DNA of 47,145 nucleotides from Mesorhizobium sp. (lineage in GTDB: Bacteria > Pseudomonadota > Alphaproteobacteria > Rhizobiales > Rhizobiaceae), in the NCBI RefSeq assembly GCF_017306585.1, contig NZ_JAFKIC010000132.1, positions 1 to 47,145 of the forward strand, read 5' to 3'. Shown here piece after piece: positions 26,841 through 33,558 of the stretch. A program made the position numbers and the translations under genes. Numbering within the stretch: position 1 is the first letter of the stretch; each line of letters starts with the position of its first letter. Under the pieces are notes generated by a model. It saw only the letters and a program-made list of their open reading frames with translations. It was not told the origin of the DNA and ran no database searches.

Positions 26841-27869
26841 TCAGCTTCGCGGCATGAGTGGCAGCGACACCGTCGCCGTTTCGTGCTCGTCGACCGGTTT
26901 GTCCGCCTCGGGCCTCAGCAAAAATTCCACCAGCACCGGCAGATGGTCGGAACCGGTGTCCTCCAGCCGGGTCGACGACAGGATCGTCAGCCCGCCCTTG
27001 CTGAACACCTGGTCGATCGGCAGGCCCGCATAGCGGCGGAGCAGGTCGGGCAGTGTCCTGTGAATCCAGGTCGGGCCGGCCGACGGCATTATGGTCAGCC
27101 CGCCGAGCGCGGCCACGCGGCGTACCGCGGCGCTCCACGGCACGGCGTTGCAGTCTCCAGCCATGATCGCCGTCTGGCCGAGCGCGGCCAGCGGCTCGGC
27201 CAATTCGCCGATCTGCCAGTATTGTTCCTTCGGCCATGGCCAGCTGAGATGGATTGCAGCGACATCGACATCGATGCCGCCGAAATCGACGGTTGCGATG
27301 GCCATCGCGCCGCGCGGTTCGCAATATGGCGTCGTGCCGGCGGCGAACGGTCGTCGCGACAGGAGGGCGACACCGAATAGGCCGTTGGGGTAGTCGCAGA
27401 GGATACGATATGGATAAGCGCCCTTGATGTACTCGAGTTCGGTAGCCCACATCGCCGAGACCTCGTCGAGCGTGATCACGTCGGGATTGGTGCGGCCGAT
27501 CAGCGAGAGCACTTTCTTGGGCGTCGGATTGTTGAAGCGCAGGTTCATCTGCAGCAGGCTGTAGACGGCCTGGTCGGCGGGCCTGGCGACAGCCGGCTCC
27601 GGCCACAACCTGGGCAACGCGTTCGCGGTCGTGGCAAGGCAGGCGACGGCGAAGACGAGCGCCGCCGCCGCTTGCAACCGATACGAACTCGCCAGCAGCG
27701 GCAGGGCCAGAAGCGCCATCAGCACGCTGAAATGAATGCGGAAATGCGAGAAGGAATCGAAAGCCGGGTGCAGCGCGCCGAAGAAGCCGGCCAGCAGCGC
27801 GGCCGACAGTGCCGTCATCGCCAGGAATGCCAACCCAGCCATCATGTTCAAGCGCGTGCCTGTTGCCAT
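26841..27869 (-). CDS. Membrane-anchored endonuclease/exonuclease/phosphatase-family protein
   Basis: A protein of about 342 residues with three N-terminal hydrophobic segments (about 10-32, 46-62, 66-86) and an EEP-fold domain (about 100-320). Catalytic positions are visible: N109 (QMNLRFNN), E136 (TLDEVSAMW), H207 (AIHLSW), D239 and N241 (AGDCNAVPW) and the final D308/H309 (GSDHLPV). The family hydrolyses phosphodiester or phosphate bonds; the substrate is not predictable, though the exposed domain suggests an extracytoplasmic one. The ATG at 27869 was chosen; a TTG at 27926 would lengthen it by 19 residues. Confidence 0.82.
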   Translation of the reverse strand: MATGTRLNMMAGLAFLAMTALSAALLAGFFGALHPAFDSFSHFRIHFSVLMALLALPLLASSYRLQAAAALVFAVACLATTANALPRLWPEPAVARPADQAVYSLLQMNLRFNNPTPKKVLSLIGRTNPDVITLDEVSAMWATELEYIKGAYPYRILCDYPNGLFGVALLSRRPFAAGTTPYCEPRGAMAIATVDFGGIDVDVAAIHLSWPWPKEQYWQIGELAEPLAALGQTAIMAGDCNAVPWSAAVRRVAALGGLTIMPSAGPTWIHRTLPDLLRRYAGLPIDQVFSKGGLTILSSTRLEDTGSDHLPVLVEFLLRPEADKPVDEHETATVSLPLMPRS

Positions 27870-27977
27870 AGAGGTCGTGTCTGCCGAATGCCGCCTGACG
27901 ATCCGTTCGGCCTGCTTAGCGGGCAAATTGCGGCCTGAGCAAGACGACCAATTGCCTCGCTCCGGTGTCGCGGTTGC

Positions 27978-29480
27978 CTACTGGAACGCCGTCTCCGAAA
28001 AGCTCCTGAGCTTGCGCGAATGCAGCCGCTCCATCGGCATCTCGGCCAGCTTCTCCATCGCCCTGATGCCGATGGTCAGGTGCTGCGCTACCTGCCGCTT
28101 GTAGAATTCGGTCGCCATGCCGGGCAGTTTCAATTCTCCGTGCAGCGGCTTGTCGGAGACGCAGAGCAGCGTGCCATAGGGGACGCGGAAGCGGAAGCCG
28201 TTGGCGGCAATGGTGGCCGATTCCATGTCCAGCGCGATGGCGCGCGACTGCGAGAGGCGCTGCACCGGGCCGCGCTGGTCGCGCAGTTCCCAGTTGCGGT
28301 TGTCGATGGTGGCGACCGTGCCGGTGCGCATGATGCGCTTGAGATCGTAGCCCGACAGGCCGGTGACCTCGGCGACCGCTTCCTGCAGCGCGACCTGTAT
28401 CTCGGCCAGCGGCGGGATCGGCACCCAGACCGGCAGGTCGTCATCCAGCACATGGTCCTCGCGGACATAGGCGTGCGCCAGCACATAGTCGCCCAGCGCC
28501 TGGGTGTTGCGCAGCCCCGCGCAATGGCCAAGCATCACCCAGGCATGTGGCCTCAGCACCGCGATATGGTCGGTGATCGTCTTAGCGTTGGATGGGCCGA
28601 CGCCGATATTGACCATGGTGATGCCGCCATGGTTCGGCTTCTTCAGATGGTAGGCGGGCATTTGCGGCAGACGGGCCGGCGGCGTGCCCTCGCTTGGCGC
28701 ACTGGCGCCGGCGCGGGTCACGACATTGCCCGGCTCGACGAATTCCGCATAACCGCCGCCACCATTCTCCATCAGGTCGCGGGCGCGTGCGACGAACTCG
28801 TCGATGTAGAACTGGTAGTTGGTGAACAGCACGAAGTTCTGGAAATGCTGCGGGCTGGTTGCCGTATAGTGCGTCATGCGGTGCAGCGAATAGTCGATGC
28901 GCTGCGCCGTGAAGGGCGCCAGCGGCCGGGGCTCGCCGAAGGCCACCTCGAACGTGCCGTTGGCGATCTGGTCGTCTGTGCCGTCAAGGTCCGGCACGTC
29001 GAACAGGTCGCGGATCGGCCGCTTGATGCGTTCGGCCGCCGCGCCGTCGACATAGGCGCCTTCGAGGAAGGCGAAATGCAGCGGGATCGGCGTGGTCGAT
29101 TCCGAAACCGTCACCGGCACGCCGTGATTGCGCATGATCAGCCGGAGCTGCTCGACGAGGTAGCTCTCGAACAGCCGCGGCTGGGTGACCGTGGTGGCGA
29201 AATGGCCCGGCGTCGGCATATGGCCGTAGGCCTGGCGCGAGTCGACCTGGGTGAACGAACTCGTGGTGACGCCGATCTCGGGGTAGAAGGCGCGATAACG
29301 TTTGCTGCTGTCTCCGCCCGCCGCAAGGGCCGCGAAGGAATCGCGCAGGAACTTGGTGTTGCGGTCGTAGAGAAGCTGAAGTGCCGCGACGGCTTTTTCG
29401 GCGCTGTCGAAGCTTTGCCGGCCAAAAGGCTCTGGCATGACGACGGATTCGATGGCTTGGGGATAGATTCGCTTTTCCAT
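27978..29480 (-). CDS. amn: AMP nucleosidase
   Basis: A 500-residue cytoplasmic enzyme that hydrolyses AMP to adenine and ribose 5-phosphate and so controls adenylate pools. The N-terminal AMP nucleosidase domain (about 15-180) and the C-terminal phosphorylase-type domain (about 270-480) are recognisable. The latter has GGITMVNIGVGPSNAKTITDH, HCAGLRNTQALGDYVL and the nucleoside-binding ALDMESATIAANGFRF. Length matches the family. The ATG at 29480 starts the common MEKRIYPQ-like N-terminus. Confidence 0.93.
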   Translation of the reverse strand: MEKRIYPQAIESVVMPEPFGRQSFDSAEKAVAALQLLYDRNTKFLRDSFAALAAGGDSSKRYRAFYPEIGVTTSSFTQVDSRQAYGHMPTPGHFATTVTQPRLFESYLVEQLRLIMRNHGVPVTVSESTTPIPLHFAFLEGAYVDGAAAERIKRPIRDLFDVPDLDGTDDQIANGTFEVAFGEPRPLAPFTAQRIDYSLHRMTHYTATSPQHFQNFVLFTNYQFYIDEFVARARDLMENGGGGYAEFVEPGNVVTRAGASAPSEGTPPARLPQMPAYHLKKPNHGGITMVNIGVGPSNAKTITDHIAVLRPHAWVMLGHCAGLRNTQALGDYVLAHAYVREDHVLDDDLPVWVPIPPLAEIQVALQEAVAEVTGLSGYDLKRIMRTGTVATIDNRNWELRDQRGPVQRLSQSRAIALDMESATIAANGFRFRVPYGTLLCVSDKPLHGELKLPGMATEFYKRQVAQHLTIGIRAMEKLAEMPMERLHSRKLRSFSETAFQ

Positions 29481-29554
29481 GGCTCAATATAGAGACTTGG
29501 ATGAGCTGTTGGGAGGGGGCTCGCCGATGAAGGCGCCCAAAGCGCGATTTTTTC

Positions 29555-29749
29555 TTACCCGCGCTGCAGGCTGACCAGCAGGACGAAGCCCACGCCCGAC
29601 TTCTTCAGGGCCGGCGCCTCGATCGTCGAGCCGGCATCGGCGCGCATCATCGGCACCGCCAGGACCGGGGCGGCCAGGAGCATCAGGATGAGCGCCGCCC
29701 GCGGCAGGAGTCGGAGGGTCTTGAGGGCGTTGGCGGTGATGCGGTCCAT
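29555..29749 (-). CDS. Small exported or membrane protein, 64 residues
   Basis: A short frame of unknown function. Residues about 1-16 are basic (LKTLRLLPR), followed by a strongly hydrophobic core (AALILMLLAAPVLAV, about 17-31), so it has a signal peptide or single membrane segment. The mature tail is short and ends in another hydrophobic stretch (SGVGFVLLVSL). The ribosome site is weak. It lies 40 bp downstream of the other small gene on the same strand, suggesting a two-gene unit. Codon composition is compatible with coding, but shortness limits confidence. Confidence 0.45.
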   Translation of the reverse strand: MDRITANALKTLRLLPRAALILMLLAAPVLAVPMMRADAGSTIEAPALKKSGVGFVLLVSLQRG

Positions 29750-29789
29750 GACGTTTTCAGCTTTTCTTTTCAGGGTCCGGTTCTTGGTT

Positions 29790-29945
29790 TCAGTGACGAA
29801 AATTGGTCGGGCAGCCGAAGCCGCAGATTCTGGTGGCTTCATCCCAGGAGCGGGCCGGGCGGCCCGCTTCGGCGACGAGGATGGCGAAGAACATTCCAAA
29901 CAGGCTCATCAGCAGGCAGACGATGGTGAAGCGGCGGGCGAGCAT
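29790..29945 (-). CDS. Small exported or membrane protein, 51 residues
   Basis: A short gene found by reading the minus strand. Its ATG at 29945 is preceded by a strong GAAGGAG ribosome site. Residues 1-5 are basic (MLARR), 6-26 hydrophobic (signal peptide or membrane anchor, with a possible cleavage at AEA-GR), and the tail has two cysteines in the pattern CGFGC (41-45). No family is recognised. Together with the 64-residue frame that follows it forms a tandem of micro-proteins in the 670-bp region between amn and the DUF2147 gene. Confidence 0.5.
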   Translation of the reverse strand: MLARRFTIVCLLMSLFGMFFAILVAEAGRPARSWDEATRICGFGCPTNFRH

Positions 29946-30100
29946 TGCGGTGGTGTCTCCTTCAATGCGCAGGAGAATGCCCTGATGCCTCTGAACCGGC
30001 CCTGAGACCGGCGTTCATCTGCGGTTCAAATTGATTGACGGGACCTTGCCCGGGCGCCGTCGCTCCGCCGGGTGTCCGGTCAACCGTGCAGCCGAAACGA

Positions 30101-30125
30101 AAACGGGGCCCGACGGGCCCCGTTT
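30101..30125 (-). terminator. Strong terminator of the DUF2147 gene
   Basis: A perfect 11-bp stem, AAACGGGGCCC (30101-30111) with GGGCCCCGTTT (30115-30125), has a 3-base loop. On the minus strand it is followed by a T-rich run (TTTTCGTTTC), about 28 bp after the gene's stop. It may also insulate the micro-protein genes at 29.6-29.9 kb. Confidence 0.85.
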
Positions 30126-30153
30126 CAATCCTGATATTGAGGTTTACGCTCGA

Positions 30154-30495
30154 TCAGAGCTTATGCCAGGTCTGGCTCTTGCAGATCAGCCCGCCCAGCA
30201 CGCAGCCGCTCATCTTGAGCGAAGTGCCCGAAAGGGTCGCCTTGCCCGAATAGGTCTTGTCGTTTGCCGGGTCGGTTATGCTGCCGGTGTATTTGTTGTC
30301 GCCGGCCGCCTTCAGCGAGCCGATGGTCTTGCCGGCGTACTTGCCGGTCTTGAGCGTGATGGAAAACGAACCGGAGCCACCGATGGCGGCGGTGTCGCCG
30401 GCCTGCGTCTTCCAGTTGCCCTCGATCGGATCGGCAAAGGCCGCGCCCGACATGATCAATGTGGCTGCGAGAGCCAGGCTCACTTTACGAAACAT
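30154..30495 (-). CDS. Secreted DUF2147-family protein
   Basis: A 113-residue predicted periplasmic protein. Signal peptide about 1-20 (GAAFA-DP). The mature part has the DUF2147 beta-barrel-like pattern: GNWKT near the start, repeated glycine/threonine-rich strands (GKYAGKTIGSLKAAGDNKYTG read in part, then DPANDKTYSGKATLSG), and a terminal pair of cysteines (SGCVLGGLICKSQTW). Members are small exported proteins of unknown role. The ATG at 30495 has GGGAGG at good spacing. A strong terminator follows. Confidence 0.85.
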   Translation of the reverse strand: MFRKVSLALAATLIMSGAAFADPIEGNWKTQAGDTAAIGGSGSFSITLKTGKYAGKTIGSLKAAGDNKYTGSITDPANDKTYSGKATLSGTSLKMSGCVLGGLICKSQTWHKL

Positions 30496-30546
30496 GTCTT
30501 CCTCCCTTTGGATAGCCGGCCGGATGCTCCGGCTCGCCGGTCTGCC

Positions 30547-30564
30547 GCTTACGCAAACGTAAGC
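30547..30564. promoter_or_regulatory. Palindrome upstream of the DUF2147 gene
   Basis: GCTTACG-CAAA-CGTAAGC is a perfect inverted repeat with 7-bp arms, 52 bp upstream of the DUF2147 start. The TTACG/CGTAA core resembles MerR-type operators described for branched-chain amino acid regulators such as LiuR, but this match is from memory. The position suits an operator. Confidence 0.45.
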
Positions 30565-30715
30565 TAATCCAGCTTCCTGCAAAACAAAAGCGGTGCCGCT
30601 GGGGAAGGGTTTGGCATTTTGAAAGCCACCGGAATTCGCCCCTGCCGGCCGGAAATGAAAACGATCGGCGCATCGTGTTCGTTTCCTAGGGTTAGCGGAG
30701 TCTTGAAATCGATGT

Positions 30716-30727
30716 CGAAAATTTTCG
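30716..30727. other. Palindrome in the 30496-30934 intergenic region
   Basis: CGAAAATTTTCG is a perfect 12-bp palindrome in a 439-bp AT-rich gap between divergent genes. A small CCAGC/GCTGG hairpin lies at 30744-30759. The rest of the gap holds presumptive promoters of the DUF2147 gene (leftward) and the Sel1 gene (rightward); no further gene is visible. Confidence 0.35.
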
Positions 30728-30934
30728 TCAAATTTGGCGAAAACCAGCCGGATTGCTGGCTTTGTATCCTTAACGAATTTCCGCGTTTACCTCTTGTTTT
30801 AGCTTTGTTTTCTTCAAATTAAGCACGCCATTTAACGACGGATTCAAGCCTCGGCGGCATTCTCGAAAGCGTCGAAAGAGCGGCCCGGACGAGACAAACG
30901 GAGGCAGCTCTCGGGAGCCAGACAGGGGACTAAA

Positions 30935-31201
30935 ATGGCACGTTTTGAAATGCTTGAAGCAGGTTTCGGCGCCATGGGGGCAACTGCCCAGGCCGACATT
31001 CTTTTCGAACTGGGCATGATGTACGCCACGGGCCGCGACTGCGAGACCGATGTCGTTGCCGCCCACAAATGGTTCAACATTGCCGCCATCAAAGGCTCGG
31101 CCCGCGCCGCGGAACTGCGCTCGGAACTCTCGGCGGCCATGTCGAAGGTCGAGATCGCCAAGGCGCTTCGCGAAGCCCGCGAATGGATGACCATGCACTG
31201 A
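30935..31201 (+). CDS. Small Sel1-repeat-like protein
   Basis: An 88-residue cytoplasmic protein without signal peptide. Residues about 20-60 form one Sel1-type helical repeat (ADILFELGMMYATGRDCETD, then VAAHKWFNIAAIKGS), and a helical tail ends in REWMTMH. Sel1 repeats mediate protein contacts; no enzymatic motif is visible. The ATG follows AGGGGA. Similar single-repeat proteins are common in rhizobia. The gene is preceded by an AT-rich, likely promoter-bearing region. Confidence 0.8.
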   Translation: MARFEMLEAGFGAMGATAQADILFELGMMYATGRDCETDVVAAHKWFNIAAIKGSARAAELRSELSAAMSKVEIAKALREAREWMTMH

Positions 31202-31343
31202 GTTCCGCCGGACGGGGAATTCCGGTCCAGGCCGCCCAAAGACGGTCGGACCGAAACAGGGATAAGGCTGCGCAGACAGCCGGCCAAAAGGCCATCAACG
31301 ACAAGAACGCGGCAGGCAGAAATGTCCAGGCCACGCAGCGGAT

Positions 31344-31384
31344 CATGATCCCGGATGCCGAACTCCAATTCGGGCAGGATCATG
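31344..31384 (+). other. Hairpin 1 in the structured region before the LivK-like gene
   Basis: CATGATCC (31344-31351) pairs with GGATCATG (31377-31384). Inside, TGCCGAA pairs with TTCGGGCA apart from one bulged base. The whole element forms a long bulged stem with a short loop. It lies in a 433-bp gap with no convincing gene. Confidence 0.5.
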
Positions 31385-31453
31385 GCCAAGAGGGAGACAG
31401 GGAAGGCAAGGTTGGGTTCGCGGCGCGGGGGCGCTGGGGAAACAGCACGACGG

Positions 31454-31499
31454 GCAAAAAGCCACGACCGGCCGGAACAAGGCTGGCGTGGCTTTTTGC
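31454..31499. terminator. Hairpin 2, strong terminator-like stem upstream of the LivK-like gene
   Basis: GCAAAAAGCCACG (31454-31466) and CGTGGCTTTTTGC (31487-31499) form a perfect 13-bp stem. An inner CCGGCC/GGCTGG pairing extends it. The descending arm ends in TTTTT, so it looks like a Rho-independent terminator, usable on both strands. It is 253 bp beyond the Sel1 stop and 136 bp before the LivK-like start, so it may be an attenuator or the end of a small RNA rather than a simple gene end. Confidence 0.65.
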
Positions 31500-31634
31500 G
31501 TGGATGAACGCCCACAGGCCCAATCGAGCGATGCCGATGCGCCTAGACAGGCCCGGCGAAGGATGAAATTGTCCCGCCTCTCTGGAAGAAGCGCGGCCGG
31601 GGCGGCCGTGCGTGAGTGGAGGAGTTCCATTATC

Positions 31635-32756
31635 ATGAAAAAAATGAGTATTTTGAGCGCGGCCATTTTCGGCCTGATGATGAGTGCGCCGGTCGCTTTC
31701 GCCGACGACATCACCATCTCGGTGGTCGGCCCGATGACGGGCCAGCTTGCCACCATCGGCGATCAGTTCAAGCAGGGCGCCCAGGCCGCCGCCGACGCCA
31801 TCAACGCCGCCGGCGGCGTCAATGGCTCGATGATCAAACTCGACATCGAGGACGACCAGTGCGACCCCAAGCAGGCCGTTTCGGTCGCCAACCGCATCGT
31901 GGCCAATGGCGTCAAGTTCATCGACGGCCATGCCTGTTCCGGCTCGAGCATTCCGGCTTCGGCCGTCTATGCCGAGGCGGGTGCGCTGATGATGAGCCCG
32001 GCTTCCTCGAATCCGGTGCTGACCGATGCCGCGGCCAAGGCCGGCTGGCCGACGATCATGCGTCTCTATACGCGTGACGATGCCCAGGGCGCCTTCATCG
32101 GCCCGTGGATCGCCAAGAAGTATGCCGGCAAGAACGTCGTCATCCTGCACGACAAGAGCGCCTACGGACAGGGCGTTGCCGACGCCGTGCGGGCGACCAT
32201 GAACACCGGTGGCCTGAAGGAAGTCTACTATGACGCCATCAACCCCGGCGAAAAGGACTATTCGGCGCTCGTCACCAAGCTCAAGGACCTCAAGGCCGAT
32301 GTCGTCTATTTCGGCGGCTATCACCCCGAAGCCGGTCTTATCCTGCGTCAGTCGGCCGAACAGAATTTCAAGTTCCAGCTGATCATGCCGGATTCGATCG
32401 CCTCGCCGGAATTCTGGCAGGTTGCCGGCCCCGCCGGCGAGGGCACCATGTTCGTGTTCCCGTCCGATCCGCAGGCAAAGCCGGAAGCCAAGGCCGCCGT
32501 CGAGAAGATCAAGGCCGGCGGCTTCGTGCCGGAAGGCTTCACGCTGTTCTCCTATGCCGTGGTCCAGGCTGTCGCCGAAGGCGTCAAGCGCGCCGGCAGC
32601 GACGATCCGGGCAAGGTTGCCGAAGCGTTGAAGAACGGCACGCCGTTCAGCACCGTTGTCGGCGAGGTTACTTTCGACGAGAAGGGCGACCTCAAGAACG
32701 CCAGCTACGACATCAACCAGTGGCATGACGGCAAATACGCGCCGATCGCGCAGTAA
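31635..32756 (+). CDS. LivK-like amino-acid ABC transporter periplasmic binding protein
   Basis: A 373-residue solute-binding protein of the leucine/isoleucine/valine-binding (type I periplasmic fold) family. Signal peptide about 1-23 (AFA-DD). The mature start DDITISVVGPMTGQ and INAAGGVNG are typical. Cysteines C76 (DDQCDPKQ) and C101 (GHACSGSS) match the conserved disulfide pair of LivJ/LivK. No permease or ATPase genes adjoin, so it works with a transporter encoded elsewhere. The ATG at 31635 has GGAGGAG about 10 bases upstream. A structured leader region precedes it and a clear terminator follows. In related rhizobia livK mRNAs are targets of AbcR small RNAs; that is not visible here. Confidence 0.92.
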   Translation: MKKMSILSAAIFGLMMSAPVAFADDITISVVGPMTGQLATIGDQFKQGAQAAADAINAAGGVNGSMIKLDIEDDQCDPKQAVSVANRIVANGVKFIDGHACSGSSIPASAVYAEAGALMMSPASSNPVLTDAAAKAGWPTIMRLYTRDDAQGAFIGPWIAKKYAGKNVVILHDKSAYGQGVADAVRATMNTGGLKEVYYDAINPGEKDYSALVTKLKDLKADVVYFGGYHPEAGLILRQSAEQNFKFQLIMPDSIASPEFWQVAGPAGEGTMFVFPSDPQAKPEAKAAVEKIKAGGFVPEGFTLFSYAVVQAVAEGVKRAGSDDPGKVAEALKNGTPFSTVVGEVTFDEKGDLKNASYDINQWHDGKYAPIAQ

Positions 32757-32785
32757 CCGCCCTGGCGATCAGCCAGGCGCGACAG

Positions 32786-32810
32786 AATGGCCGGGTTCGT
32801 CCCGGCCATT
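32786..32810 (+). terminator. Terminator of the LivK-like gene
   Basis: AATGGCCGGG (32786-32795) pairs with CCCGGCCATT (32801-32810) across a 5-base loop, followed by TTTTCGTTT. A smaller CCTGGC/GCCAGG hairpin (32761-32777) precedes it. Both lie just after the stop codon. Confidence 0.88.
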
Positions 32811-32967
32811 TTCGTTTCGGCCCGGATAAGAGGCCTCGGACTGGCCCGCTGTGGGGAACTTCCAGCGAAGGCGGATTTCGGCACTCCCATCTCCGGCCAG
32901 ACTCAGCGAATGTCCGCCTTCATGTGCCGAACGGCTCGTTCGACAAATGCCGGGAGGACAATCGGGA

Positions 32968-33525
32968 ATGGCCAATGAGGATCGCACCAGGATAATTCCC
33001 AGGAGAACGCCGGAATCTGCGGCCATGACCGCAAATGTCAAAAGAGCGATGGCGCTCACCGCCAGTCTCAACCGTTTGACATACAATGACGCCGACGAGG
33101 TACGGGCCTTGTTCAGCGACCTCATAGGCAAGAAGGTCGACGACAGCTTCTTGCTGGCGCCGCCATTCTACACGACCGGCGGGTCTGACATCAGCATCGG
33201 GCGCAACGTCTTCATCAACCAGAACTGCACATTCTACGATCTTGGCGGGCTCGACATCGGCGACGATGTGATGATCGGGCCGAATGTGAGCATCATCACA
33301 TCAGGCCATCCTCTTGCACCTTCGCAACGGCGCGCCTTCGTCGTCGCAAAGCCCATTGTGATTGAGAGAAACGTCTGGATCGCGGCCGGCGCGACCATCA
33401 TCGGCGGGGTGACTATAGGCGAGAACTCGGTCGTCGCGGCGGCCTCGGTCGTCACCAGGGACGTCGCGCCCAATACGCTCGTCGGAGGCAATCCGGCTCG
33501 GCCTATCCGTTCGATCGCCGAGTGA
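32968..33525 (+). CDS. Hexapeptide-repeat sugar O-acetyltransferase (maltose acetyltransferase/NodL type)
   Basis: A 185-residue acetyl-CoA-dependent transferase. The left-handed beta-helix is visible as hexapeptide repeats from about 73 to 178 (ISIGRNVFINQN, LDIGDDVMIGPNV, VWIAAGATIIGGVTIGENS, ending GNPARPIRSI). Catalytic H114 lies in IITSGHPL. The family acetylates the 6-hydroxyl of sugars; NodL, which decorates Nod factors, is a relative, but no nod genes or nod box are near, so the substrate is open. The first 20 residues before MTANVKRAM are unusual; a later start at 33025 is possible. The chosen ATG has GGGAGGA upstream. Confidence 0.85.
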   Translation: MANEDRTRIIPRRTPESAAMTANVKRAMALTASLNRLTYNDADEVRALFSDLIGKKVDDSFLLAPPFYTTGGSDISIGRNVFINQNCTFYDLGGLDIGDDVMIGPNVSIITSGHPLAPSQRRAFVVAKPIVIERNVWIAAGATIIGGVTIGENSVVAAASVVTRDVAPNTLVGGNPARPIRSIAE

Positions 33526-33558
33526 CGCCGGGCCGAAGCGGGCCAGACAGGCCGCGTC

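Noticed and set aside
31069-31566. Plus-strand frame after the Sel1 gene
   Set aside because: It starts inside the Sel1 gene in another frame and runs through two hairpins. Its composition (Arg/Gly/Gln) looks non-coding.
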